64,000 nucleotides of DNA from Pseudomonadota bacterium (GTDB lineage: Bacteria > Pseudomonadota > Gammaproteobacteria > Steroidobacterales > Woeseiaceae): the NCBI GenBank assembly GCA_022572185.1, contig JACZWL010000014.1, positions 1 to 64,000 on the forward strand, read 5' to 3'. Within the stretch, counting starts at the first letter, position 1, and each line of letters starts with the position of its first letter. The notes under the pieces were generated by a model. It did not search any database. It had not been told where the DNA came from and worked only from the letters and a program-made list of their open reading frames with translations. The position numbers and the translations under genes are program-made. This document shows, in pieces, positions 15,295 through 24,088 of the stretch.

Positions 15295-17228
15295 GTAATC
15301 GTGATGCCAGCCAGGACGCAGGCTTACGGTCACTCCTCTGCAGTGGGCTGGCCTCGCTGATTACGATCATCGCCCTAGCCTGGGCGATGGATTTGTTTCA
15401 AGCGCTTACGATCTATCTCTATCCGGCACAGATTGTCACCGTAGTGCTGGGCCTGGCGATCGCGCTCGCTTTCATTCATTTGCCGGCAAAACGGCATGCG
15501 GTAAAAAGCGATACACCATGGTACGACTGGCTCGCAGCGGGCGCGGGCCTGGTGACGGCCGGCTGGATGTCGGCCCGCTATCCCCAGCTCGTGGACATGA
15601 CCATCGATGCGCCGAGCGAAGTTGTCATCATCGGTCTGACGCAGATATTGCTGACGCTGGAAGCACTCCGCCGCGCATCCGGCCCGGCACTTCCATTGAT
15701 CGTTATCGCGTTCATCACGTACGCGGTTGCCGGGCACCTTATTCCCGGCCCGTTTGCGGCACAACAGACAAGCTGGGACGTGCTGGCTGGATTTCTCGCT
15801 TTCGACGCCAACGCCCTTCCCGGCGGACCGTTGCTGATCGTCTGCAACATCGTGATCAGTTTCGTGTTCTTCGGTAACCTGCTGCAGGTGACCGGTGGCG
15901 CGGAATTTTTCGCGAATCTTGCCCAGACTCTTATGGGCCGGTACCGCGGAGGTCCGGCCAAGGTTGCAGTTCTCGGCTCCGCCTTGTTTGGTTCGATATC
16001 GGGCAGCGCAGTCGCCAATGTCGCCGCAACCGGTGTCGTCACGATTCCGATGATCAGGAAGAGTGGCTACTCTCCGGAACGGGCGGCCGCGATCGAGGCC
16101 GTGTCGTCTACCGGTGGCCAGCTGCTGCCGCCGGTTATGGGTGCGGCTGCATTTCTGATGGCCGATTTCCTGCGGATCAGCTATGCCGATGTTGTGCTTG
16201 CCGCCCTGATTCCCGGCATCCTGTATTACCTCTCGCTGTTCATTCAGGTCGATTTGCTCGCCGGCCGCGATGGCCATACAGGCCTCGATGCGAAGGAGAC
16301 CAGCCAGGGCCATGAATTGGCGGGCGGCTGGTTTTTCCTTCTGCCATTCGTCGCGCTGGTCGTTGCATTGTTCGTCTTTAACATCTATCCGCAGAAGGCA
16401 GCGATCGTGGCAAGTGTGGTCCTCGTGACCGGCGCTGCGATATTTTCTTACAAGGGTTCGCGTCCAAACCTGGCCCAAATCGCCGCTGCCATACGTGCAA
16501 CCGGCCTGGTCGTATTCAACCTGGTCTTGATTTGTGCGGGCGCGGGCATCGTCATCGGCGTACTCGCCAACTCGGGACTCGGGTTCACGTTTACGAACTC
16601 GCTTTTCCTGCTCGGTTCCGGGAGCCCGATGCTGTTGTTGCTTCTTGCCGCTTGCGTGTGTGTCATTCTCGGCATGGGCTTGCCGACACTCGGCGTCTAT
16701 GTTTTGCTCGCAACGCTTGTCGCGCCGGGCCTGGTCGAGATCGGTATCGCACCAATCGCGGCTCACTTATTCGTCATGTATTTTGGAATGATGTCCATGA
16801 TCACACCGCCAGTGGCCATCGCGGCGTTCACAGCTGCTGGAATTGCCGGAGCGAACCCGATGCGAACTGCATTGACGTCAGTGAAAATCGGCTGGCTTGC
16901 GTACGTGATCCCGTTCGTCTTCGTTTTCTCGCCGGGACTCATGATGAATGGCAGCTTCGGCCTCGTAGCGATTGCCGTGACGACGCTGATTGCAGGAATT
17001 TTCCTGATATCGATTGCGCTGACTGGCTATTTCCTGCGACCTATCGGACCGCTGCACCGCGCGGTCGCGTTTCTCGCCGGGTGTATTCTTTGTGTCCCCA
17101 TCAATTCCTTTGCGCTGCCTGGCACGGTGTTTGCAGTTGCGGCGACATCGGGGCTATTGTTTCTCGCTTCCGAGATCGTAATGACGAGACGGGCAGCAGG
17201 ATTATCAGGAGGCAGTAACAATGCTTAA
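15273..17228 (+). CDS. TRAP transporter fused permease (DctQM type)
   Basis: A 651-residue membrane protein with about 16-18 hydrophobic segments, corresponding to a small DctQ-like unit followed by a DctM-like domain. A characteristic DctM segment is GSALFGSISGSAVANVAATGVVTIPMIRKSGY near residues 232-263, followed by AAAIEAVSSTGGQLLPPVMGAAAF. It drives sodium- or proton-coupled uptake of the TAXI receptor's ligand. The TTG start inside the receptor gene has GGAG at close spacing. The amidohydrolase gene overlaps its end by 8 bases, so transport and first catabolic step appear coupled. Confidence 0.9.
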   Translation: MATGETLSNRDASQDAGLRSLLCSGLASLITIIALAWAMDLFQALTIYLYPAQIVTVVLGLAIALAFIHLPAKRHAVKSDTPWYDWLAAGAGLVTAGWMSARYPQLVDMTIDAPSEVVIIGLTQILLTLEALRRASGPALPLIVIAFITYAVAGHLIPGPFAAQQTSWDVLAGFLAFDANALPGGPLLIVCNIVISFVFFGNLLQVTGGAEFFANLAQTLMGRYRGGPAKVAVLGSALFGSISGSAVANVAATGVVTIPMIRKSGYSPERAAAIEAVSSTGGQLLPPVMGAAAFLMADFLRISYADVVLAALIPGILYYLSLFIQVDLLAGRDGHTGLDAKETSQGHELAGGWFFLLPFVALVVALFVFNIYPQKAAIVASVVLVTGAAIFSYKGSRPNLAQIAAAIRATGLVVFNLVLICAGAGIVIGVLANSGLGFTFTNSLFLLGSGSPMLLLLLAACVCVILGMGLPTLGVYVLLATLVAPGLVEIGIAPIAAHLFVMYFGMMSMITPPVAIAAFTAAGIAGANPMRTALTSVKIGWLAYVIPFVFVFSPGLMMNGSFGLVAIAVTTLIAGIFLISIALTGYFLRPIGPLHRAVAFLAGCILCVPINSFALPGTVFAVAATSGLLFLASEIVMTRRAAGLSGGSNNA

Positions 17229-18240
17229 GGTCGACGCATACAACCACATCATGCCGAGCGGCTTCTTCGAAAGGCTTCAGGAAGTCTCGCCTAACCCGTC
17301 GAACATGCAGCACCGTGTACGCCAGGTACCGATGATGACCGATCTCGACGAGCGTTTCCGCATAATGGATACGTTCGACGAGTACTGTCAGATCTTGTCT
17401 CTGTCATCACCACCGATCGAGATCTCGGCCGACCCCAAATACGCGGTCGAACTAATGCAGATGGCAAATGACGAAATGGCCGAGTTATGCAACAAATATC
17501 CCGACCGATTTCCCGGATTCATCGCATCGCTGCCGTTTGTGAGCACCGAGGCAATGATGGACGAGACACACCGGGCCATGAAGGAACTTGCTGCGGTCGG
17601 TGTGCAGGCGTTTACCAACGACCGCGGCAAAGCCATGGATGCACCCGAATACATGCCGCTCTATGAAGCGATGGCCGAGTATGACCGGCCGATCTGGGTG
17701 CATCCGACGCGCGGGCCGAATTTTCCTGATTACCTGACCGAAGACCTGTCGCAATACGAGATCTGGTGGACCTTCGGCTGGCCCTATGAAACGAGTGCGT
17801 TCATGGCCCGCCTCGTGTTCTCCCGGTTGTTCGATCGACTGCCGAACCTCAAGATCATCACCCACCACGGCGGCGCCATGATTCCGTTTTTTGAAGGACG
17901 CGTCGGGCCAGGTTGGGATCAATTGGGTAAGCGAACATCAACCGAGGATTACACGATCCTTCTCAAGGAACTGAAGCGCCGGCCTCTCGACTATTTCAAG
18001 CTGTTTTATGCCGACACCGCAGTATTCGGATCTGCGTCAGCCACACGCTGCTGCCTCGATTTCTTTGGCGTCGATCATGTGCTTTTTGCATCGGACGCCC
18101 CGTTCGACCCGGAGGGCGGGACCATGTACATACGTGAAACCATAAGAATCATCGACGGCCTGGATCTCTCCGAGGAAGGCCGCCGCAGAATCTTTTCCGA
18201 CAATGCGGTGGAGATGCTGGGATTAACACTCAATGACTGA
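17221..18240 (+). CDS. ACMSD-like amidohydrolase family protein with altered metal motif
   Basis: A 339-residue TIM-barrel amidohydrolase resembling aminocarboxymuconate-semialdehyde decarboxylase. Later ligand regions are present: WVHPTRGP (His), ITHHGGAMIPFFEGR (His-His) and FASDAPFDPEGG (Asp). The first ligand motif, normally H-x-H in this group, reads DAYNHIMP, so the first His is replaced and only one remains. This may still bind one metal, as in decarboxylases that use other first ligands, but is worth testing. Overlap with the TRAP permease implies it acts on the imported carboxylate, by decarboxylation or hydrolysis. Confidence 0.82.
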   Translation: MLKVDAYNHIMPSGFFERLQEVSPNPSNMQHRVRQVPMMTDLDERFRIMDTFDEYCQILSLSSPPIEISADPKYAVELMQMANDEMAELCNKYPDRFPGFIASLPFVSTEAMMDETHRAMKELAAVGVQAFTNDRGKAMDAPEYMPLYEAMAEYDRPIWVHPTRGPNFPDYLTEDLSQYEIWWTFGWPYETSAFMARLVFSRLFDRLPNLKIITHHGGAMIPFFEGRVGPGWDQLGKRTSTEDYTILLKELKRRPLDYFKLFYADTAVFGSASATRCCLDFFGVDHVLFASDAPFDPEGGTMYIRETIRIIDGLDLSEEGRRRIFSDNAVEMLGLTLND

Positions 18241-18325
18241 GTGATAAAACGATGGCAGGTCCGTAATCGAGAAAAAAACTTTCCGAGTGATGCGTTGTAA
18301 AGCCAATGACATTGAGCCCTCGCCG

Positions 18326-18811
18326 TCAGAGGGGCAATGCAGTCTCAAACTTGATCTGCCGTAGTGCAAAATCGGAGTGAACCTGGGAGACACCCGGCGC
18401 GTTGAATATGACGTTTTCCAGAAAATGGTCATAGGCGGCGACACTCGGTATGGCCACACGCAGCATGATATCTGCAGCGCCGGTTGTGAAAAAACACTCC
18501 ATGACTTCCGGTTGCTTGCGCATCAAATCGGCAAATTCGTCGCTGGAGGCCTTGGAGTGGCGCGCCATCGAAACATGCGCGAACACAGTTTCACCGATGC
18601 CGACTTTTTTGGAATCCAGAACGGCCGTATAACGCAAAATAACACCAGCTTCTTCGAGCCCCTTTACCCGCCGCCAGCAGGCTGACGGCGACAGCCCGAC
18701 CTGTCGGGCCAGGTCCTGGTTTGTGAGGCGGCCGTCTGCCTGGAGGGCCTTCAATATGCTGCGCTCGTAGTGATCCAGCGGCACCGCTTCGGTCTGTGAT
18801 GGTGTTGGCAT
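18326..18811 (-). CDS. Lrp/AsnC-family transcriptional regulator
   Basis: A 161-residue regulator with an N-terminal helix-turn-helix (SILKALQADGRLTNQDLARQVGLSPSACWRRVKGLEEAGVI) and a C-terminal ligand-binding RAM domain. The family senses amino acids. It is divergent from the MIO-type aromatic amino-acid gene, with an AT-rich 140-base spacer, which suggests that phenylalanine, tyrosine or a product is the effector and that the MIO-aminotransferase-ligase operon is the target. Confidence 0.9.
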   Translation of the reverse strand: MPTPSQTEAVPLDHYERSILKALQADGRLTNQDLARQVGLSPSACWRRVKGLEEAGVILRYTAVLDSKKVGIGETVFAHVSMARHSKASSDEFADLMRKQPEVMECFFTTGAADIMLRVAIPSVAAYDHFLENVIFNAPGVSQVHSDFALRQIKFETALPL

Positions 18812-18954
18812 TCTGAATAATCCTATCGTAAAATAGACAGTTGGAGAAAGGCTATTCCGATTTTAGCCGATAAATCGAAAAAAAAGAAAGAATTTTGCGC
18901 GAAAATCGGCGTAAGCTGCTTCTTATCAATGACTTAATTCCGCCGAGACCAGCC

Positions 18955-20571
18955 ATGCTTCAAGATACCGTCAGCCCAGCAGCCTCGACCATCATTCCCG
19001 ATGGAGAGAGCCTCACCGTCGATTCGCTCTTGCGCATCGCACGCGACCCCGCGATCCAGGTTGAGCTTACGCCCGAGATTCGGAAGCGTGTAATCGCCTC
19101 ACGTAAATTGCTCGAGGAATTCGTGGATGCCGGCCGGGTCATTTATGGCGTAACGACGAGTGTTGGCGGGTTCGTTAACTGGTTGGTCCCGCCGTCTCAT
19201 GCCGAAGAGACGCAGAACAACATCATGCGTTCGGTCCAAACCAACGTCGGTCCGTATCTTGACGACCACTATGTGCGCGCTTCGATGCTCGCCCGAATAA
19301 ACTCACTGGGCCGCGGTTATTCGGCCATCTCGATAGAGAATCTCGATAAATATGTCGCAATGTACAACCGTGGCGTTTTGCCCTGCATTCCCGAAAAAGG
19401 TTCACTTGGCGCCAGCGGTGACCTCGGGCCGCTGGCGTGTATTGGCCTCGTCGGTACAGGCCAGTGGCGCGCGAAGTTCGATGGTGAAGTCATGCCCGGC
19501 GCAGAGGCAATGGAGAAAGCCGGCATAGAACCGATGAAACTCAGTTACAAGGAAGGCCTCGCGCTCATCAATGGCACGTCGGTGATGACCGCCATCGCCG
19601 CCTGCCTTGTTGCGGAAAGCAAGAGCCTGATCAAGGCTTACACACTGGCGACTTGTATGAGTCTGGAAGTGCACAAGGCCAAAATCATGCCATTTCACCC
19701 GGCGGCGCACCGGCAAAAACCGCACGTGGGGCAAAGACATATTGCGGAGTGCATTTACGACACGCTCGCCGACAGCAAGATGATCGTTCAGGACGAGGAA
19801 ACGGAAAAATGGCTGAGAAATCTTGCCACCGATGAACCCACCAGTCTCGACCAACAAATCGAAGACGTCTATTCAATCCGTGCGACACCGCAGATTCTTG
19901 GACCGGTGGTAGACACCACGGTGTTCGTGCAACAAACCGTCGAGATCGAAATCAACTCATCGAACGACAATCCCTTGGTGGTCGTCGAGGACGGCGAAGC
20001 AGTGCACAACGCAAACTTTCATGGCCAGTACATCGCCAATGCCATGGACCAGCTGGCAATCGTGCTGGTGAATATGTGCAATCTATCGGATCGCCGCAAC
20101 AACCGCTTGCTTCATCCGAGTCTCAACGGAAGCCTGCCGCCGTTCCTGGTCAAGGAGAACGCCGGAGTACGCATGGGGCTTATGGGTGGCCAGTTCCTGG
20201 CGACCTCGCTGACTGCCGAGAATCGCCAGATGTGCATGCCGATGTCCATTCAGACTCTGCCGTCGACCGGTGATTTTCAGGATCATGTCAGTTTCGGGAT
20301 GAATGCGGCCCGGCGGACACGGGATATCCTGGATAATACTCGTCATATCCTCGCGTATGAGTTGATTTGCACCTGCCAGGCGGCAGATCTTCGCGGCGTC
20401 GATCAACTCAGTGCGGCGACCCGCGCGCTGTATGACATGGTACGCGAACACGTGCCTTATCTTGATCACGACGAGCCCCTCACTGATCACCTTGAGACGC
20501 TTGCGGCCATGTATGCCAGTGGCGAGTTTCTTAAAGCAGTACCGCAGGAGGTCAAAGCCTACAACTGGTAA
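18955..20571 (+). CDS. MIO-dependent aromatic amino acid ammonia-lyase or 2,3-aminomutase
   Basis: A 539-residue member of the histidine/phenylalanine ammonia-lyase family. Ala153-Ser154-Gly155 (within GASGDLGPL) would cyclise to the MIO electrophile; Tyr64 lies in YGVTTSVGGF, the mobile inner loop; and SSNDNPLVV and FHGQYIANAMDQL are conserved. The residues after YGVTT differ from the histidase pattern and resemble the phenylalanine lyase/aminomutase group. An AsnC regulator faces it and a beta-phenylalanine-aminotransferase-like gene follows 10 bases later, which favours an aminomutase making beta-phenylalanine or beta-tyrosine. A plain lyase giving cinnamate or coumarate remains possible. 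ATG 18955 is chosen over an upstream TTG. Confidence 0.85.
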   Translation: MLQDTVSPAASTIIPDGESLTVDSLLRIARDPAIQVELTPEIRKRVIASRKLLEEFVDAGRVIYGVTTSVGGFVNWLVPPSHAEETQNNIMRSVQTNVGPYLDDHYVRASMLARINSLGRGYSAISIENLDKYVAMYNRGVLPCIPEKGSLGASGDLGPLACIGLVGTGQWRAKFDGEVMPGAEAMEKAGIEPMKLSYKEGLALINGTSVMTAIAACLVAESKSLIKAYTLATCMSLEVHKAKIMPFHPAAHRQKPHVGQRHIAECIYDTLADSKMIVQDEETEKWLRNLATDEPTSLDQQIEDVYSIRATPQILGPVVDTTVFVQQTVEIEINSSNDNPLVVVEDGEAVHNANFHGQYIANAMDQLAIVLVNMCNLSDRRNNRLLHPSLNGSLPPFLVKENAGVRMGLMGGQFLATSLTAENRQMCMPMSIQTLPSTGDFQDHVSFGMNAARRTRDILDNTRHILAYELICTCQAADLRGVDQLSAATRALYDMVREHVPYLDHDEPLTDHLETLAAMYASGEFLKAVPQEVKAYNW

Positions 20572-20581
20572 AGTGTCTGAC

Positions 20582-21841
20582 ATGACGTCTGCGATTCATG
20601 CAGCCTATCTTGAGCGTACCCGATCCAGCGCCGGTAACTACGCACGCGCGTGCGAATTCATGCCAGGTGGCACCTCGCGTCAGGCTGCGTTCTGGAAGCC
20701 CTATCCCCTGACGATCAAGCGTGGTGAAGGCGCGTACTTCTGGGACGTTGACGGCCACCAGCACCTTGATCTGATCAACAACTATACGGCGATGGTCCAC
20801 GGGCACGCTTATCCTCCCATTATCGAGGCAGTGCGAAAGCAGATCGGCGATGGGACCGGCTGGGCTGCCGCCAACGAACCGCAGTGCCGTCTCGCTGCAC
20901 TGATCATCGATCGTGTGCCTTCCATCGAGCAGGTCCGCTTTACCAATTCCGGATCCGAAGCCGGCGCTCTCGCTTTCACCATCGCCCGGATAATTACCGG
21001 CAGAACGAAATTGTTGATGGCACGCTATGGCTATCACGGTTCGCTGCTCGAGTTCGAAATCGGCTCCTTCGGCAACGAGGGGCCGCTCACGCATCTGGCA
21101 TCCTACAATGACCTGGCGGATTTCGAGGCCGTGCTTGACGAGCACGGCGACAACATCGCGGCCGTTTTTCTCGAGCCAGTGCTGGGCTCCGGCGGCATTA
21201 TCGAGGGCGAGGAAGAGTTTCTTCACGGAGTCAGGAAATCAGCACACGAGGCTGGCGCACTGTTCGTGCTCGACGAAGTGCTCACGCTGCGATTCGGCAT
21301 GGGTGGATGTCAGGCCGGTATCAATATTGAACCGGACCTGACGATGCTGGGCAAGATCATTGGCGGCGGGTTTCCCGTCGGTGCCGTGGGCGGCCACGCC
21401 GACATGCTGCGAATATTTGATCCCGATGATATGAAAGTCTTTCACACCGGCACGTTCAACGCGAACCCGGTAACGATGGTTGCGGGAGAAATATCATTGC
21501 GCGAGCTTACTGCGGAGCGCATCGAGCGAATGGACAAGCTGCGCGAATCGCTGCAGTCGGGTCTCGCCGATGCAGCGAAGAAGCATGGCCTGCCTTTGGC
21601 GACAAACCACCATGGCTCCTGCCTGAACATCTATTTCAGCGAAGCGGTTCCCGAGTCGTCTGTTGTCCGTGACGACGAGGAAGCGATAGGCCGGTTTCAT
21701 CTTGCCTGCATCAATCACGGATTGTTTATTGCGCCTCGGGGCATGATTGCGCTGTCTACGGTTATCGGGGAGGACCACATTGCCGAGGCGATCGAACACG
21801 CCGACGCCGCGATGGGTGACGTAGCGGGCGAGATCGGCTGA
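20582..21841 (+). CDS. Class III aminotransferase, beta-phenylalanine aminotransferase-like
   Basis: A 419-residue PLP enzyme of the glutamate-1-semialdehyde mutase-like branch, with LFVLDEVLTLR (PLP-ring Asp) and Lys258 in MLGKIIGGGFPVGAVGG as the Schiff-base lysine. Several blocks closely resemble what I recall of Variovorax beta-phenylalanine aminotransferase: MPGGTSRQ with Arg33 at the carboxylate-binding position, PYPLTIKRGEGAYFWDVDGH, and IEQVRFTNSGSEA. It would convert a beta-aryl-beta-amino acid to the beta-keto acid. It sits between the MIO enzyme and a CoA ligase, a layout that supports this substrate. Confidence 0.82.
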   Translation: MTSAIHAAYLERTRSSAGNYARACEFMPGGTSRQAAFWKPYPLTIKRGEGAYFWDVDGHQHLDLINNYTAMVHGHAYPPIIEAVRKQIGDGTGWAAANEPQCRLAALIIDRVPSIEQVRFTNSGSEAGALAFTIARIITGRTKLLMARYGYHGSLLEFEIGSFGNEGPLTHLASYNDLADFEAVLDEHGDNIAAVFLEPVLGSGGIIEGEEEFLHGVRKSAHEAGALFVLDEVLTLRFGMGGCQAGINIEPDLTMLGKIIGGGFPVGAVGGHADMLRIFDPDDMKVFHTGTFNANPVTMVAGEISLRELTAERIERMDKLRESLQSGLADAAKKHGLPLATNHHGSCLNIYFSEAVPESSVVRDDEEAIGRFHLACINHGLFIAPRGMIALSTVIGEDHIAEAIEHADAAMGDVAGEIG

Positions 21842-21846
21842 ACAGA

Positions 21847-23718
21847 ATGGCTGGGCGAGCGACACCGGAATTCGCGCCTGCGCGGGTTGATGTTGAACAA
21901 CTGCAAGGAGGCGGCCTCGTTCTGCGCTCGCCATTGAAACTCGAATCCTATGCCGCGAACATCTGCTCGTACCTGGTCGATTGGGCGGAACAGGCGCCGG
22001 AACGGACATTTCTTGCAGAACGTTCGGTAACGAGTGACTGGCGAAGCGTTACCTACGGCGAAGCTCTGGTGTCCGTTCGCGCACTGGCGCAGGCGCTATT
22101 GGCCCATGGCGTGAGCGAAGACCGGCCGCTCATGATTCTCTCTGACAACAGCATCGAGAATGGTCTGCTGCAACTTGCGGCGATGTTCACGGGCTTTCCC
22201 GTGTCGCCTGTTTCTCCGGCCTACTCGTTGATGTCGCGCGATTTCGGCAAGCTCAAGCACGTTTTTGACCTGGTCAGGCCGAAGCTCGTGTATGCCTCCA
22301 ATGGCGAACTGTTTAACGATGCATTGATGGCACTGGATCTCGATGGCATTACGCTGGTGGTGAAGGAGGGTGTTCCGGCCGGCATCGAGGCGGTGCCGAT
22401 AGACGAATTGCTGGCAACAAAACCGACTTCGGCCGTCGATGCGGCGTTCTCGCGGGTGGGCCCGGAAACAGTCGCGAAAATCCTGTTTACCTCCGGATCA
22501 ACCGGAATGCCGAAGGGTGTCATCAATACGCAGCGGATGATGTGTTCCAACCAGCAGGCAATCATTCAGATCTGGCCGTTCATCACTCGTCGCCCGCCGA
22601 TATTGGTCGACTGGCTGCCCTGGAATCACACTTTCGGCGGCAACCATAATTTCAATTTGATTTTGCGAAACGGCGGGACACTTCATATAGATGCCGGCAA
22701 ACCGGCACCGGGGATGTTTCAAACCACGGTAGATAACCTGCGCGAAATTTCGCCGACCATTTATTTCAACGTCCCCCGCGGCTTTCAGATGTTGGCGCCA
22801 TACCTGGAGCAGGATGCAGAGTTTCGTGATCACTTCTTTTCGAACCTCGACACGATATTTTATGCAGCCGCCGCGCTGCCGCAGGACCTCTGGGAGAGAT
22901 TCGAGAAACTGTCGCTGGCGGCACTTGGTAAGAAGATCGCCATGACCTCCGCCTGGGGACTGACTGAGTCCGCGCCGCTCGCCACAGGCGTTCACTTTCC
23001 CATCGCCCGCGCCGGCGTGATTGGCCTGCCCGTGCCGGGAACCGAACTCAAGATGCTACCGAGTGCCGGCAAGCTGGAACTGCGCTTGCGCGGACCCAAC
23101 ATTACGCCAGGATATTTCAGGCGTGATGATCTGACTCAGGAAGCCTTTGACGAAGATGGCTTCTACAGGACCGGCGATGCCGGAAAATTTGCCGATCCGG
23201 ACGATCCGTCACAGGGAATCTTGTTTGACGGTCGCGTCGCTGAAGACTTCAAGTTATTGACCGGCTCATGGGTCAGCACCGGCATGGTCAGGGTCGCCGC
23301 GATTTCCACGTGCACCGCGCTTATCCAGGACGCCGTGGTCACGGGTCATGATCGCGACGACATCGGCTTGCTGATTATTCCGAATGTTGCAGGAATAACG
23401 AAGATAGCCGGCCTCGGCCCCGACGCTTCCTTATCGGACCTGTTGGGCCATGAAAAGGTCAGGCAGACATTGCGCGACGACCTGGCCGCTCACAATGCCC
23501 GGCACCCGGCCTCCAGCACACGCATCGCCCGGGTTCTGTTATTGACTGAAGCTCTCGACATCGATGCCGGCGAAATCACGGACAAGGGTTACGTTAATCA
23601 ACGCGCCGTACTCGAGCGGCGGCACACCCTTGTGGAGCAGCTCTACAGTAACGATGCCGAAGTAATCCTGATCGATAGTGGTACTGACGGATGGTTGAAG
23701 ACAGCCGCAGACACCTGA
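21847..23718 (+). CDS. Feruloyl-CoA-synthase-like aryl/acyl-CoA ligase
   Basis: A 623-residue AMP-forming ligase with the P-loop LFTSGSTGMPKGV, the WLPWNHTFGGNHNFN block typical of feruloyl-CoA synthases, AWGLTESAPLA and YRTGDAGKF. It would activate an aryl-acrylate, aryl-propanoate or aryl-beta-ketoacid with CoA and ATP. It begins 5 bases after the aminotransferase stop, so it is in the same operon. Candidates are cinnamate or coumarate from lyase activity, or aroylacetate from the aminotransferase. The C-terminal catalytic-lysine region is degenerate compared with acetyl-CoA synthetases, as is usual in this subgroup. Confidence 0.85.
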   Translation: MAGRATPEFAPARVDVEQLQGGGLVLRSPLKLESYAANICSYLVDWAEQAPERTFLAERSVTSDWRSVTYGEALVSVRALAQALLAHGVSEDRPLMILSDNSIENGLLQLAAMFTGFPVSPVSPAYSLMSRDFGKLKHVFDLVRPKLVYASNGELFNDALMALDLDGITLVVKEGVPAGIEAVPIDELLATKPTSAVDAAFSRVGPETVAKILFTSGSTGMPKGVINTQRMMCSNQQAIIQIWPFITRRPPILVDWLPWNHTFGGNHNFNLILRNGGTLHIDAGKPAPGMFQTTVDNLREISPTIYFNVPRGFQMLAPYLEQDAEFRDHFFSNLDTIFYAAAALPQDLWERFEKLSLAALGKKIAMTSAWGLTESAPLATGVHFPIARAGVIGLPVPGTELKMLPSAGKLELRLRGPNITPGYFRRDDLTQEAFDEDGFYRTGDAGKFADPDDPSQGILFDGRVAEDFKLLTGSWVSTGMVRVAAISTCTALIQDAVVTGHDRDDIGLLIIPNVAGITKIAGLGPDASLSDLLGHEKVRQTLRDDLAAHNARHPASSTRIARVLLLTEALDIDAGEITDKGYVNQRAVLERRHTLVEQLYSNDAEVILIDSGTDGWLKTAADT

Positions 23719-23746
23719 TGTCCGGGCCCGCAGTGGAGAACAACAC

Positions 23747-24088
23747 ATGACTCAGGCAGGCGTTACCGATCGTGATCCACAGGATCTGGTGGAGCTGGCG
23801 CTGGAGTGGCGCCAATCGGGAAAATCCGTCGCGTTGGCCACGGTCGTTCAGACCTGGGGTTCGTCACCCCGGCCTGCAGGCAGTAACCTCGTGATCGCCG
23901 ACGATGGCTCTTTTGAAGGATCGGTCTCCGGCGGTTGCGTCGAGGGAGAAGTAATCCGCGCCGCGATGGAAGTCATCCGCGACGGCAGGCAACAGATGCT
24001 GGAGTTTGGTGTCACTGACGACGAAGCCTGGCAGGTTGGATTGGCCTGCGGCGGCCAGATCCAGATTCTGGTGGAGCCAGTCGAATGA
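23747..24088 (+). CDS. XdhC/CoxI N-terminal-domain protein
   Basis: A 113-residue protein equivalent to the first domain of XdhC: VALATVVQTWGSSPRPAGSNLVIADDG, then GSVSGGCVEGEV with the conserved Cys, and GLACGGQIQILVEP. XdhC/CoxI proteins bind and sulfurate molybdenum cofactor and hand it to molybdenum hydroxylases. Here the domain is a separate gene that overlaps the next by ATGA. The likely client is the molybdenum hydroxylase encoded at 54-58 kb. GGAG precedes the ATG. Confidence 0.87.
   Translation: MTQAGVTDRDPQDLVELALEWRQSGKSVALATVVQTWGSSPRPAGSNLVIADDGSFEGSVSGGCVEGEVIRAAMEVIRDGRQQMLEFGVTDDEAWQVGLACGGQIQILVEPVE

Noticed and set aside
15375-16766. 463-residue minus-strand open frame within the TRAP permease gene
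   Set aside because: Very rich in Gln/Asp/Arg with no fold; it is an antisense shadow of a well-recognised permease.
18955-20571. Histidine ammonia-lyase (hutH)
   Set aside because: No hut genes are nearby, the inner-loop sequence after YGVTT differs from histidases, and neighbours are aromatic-acid enzymes.
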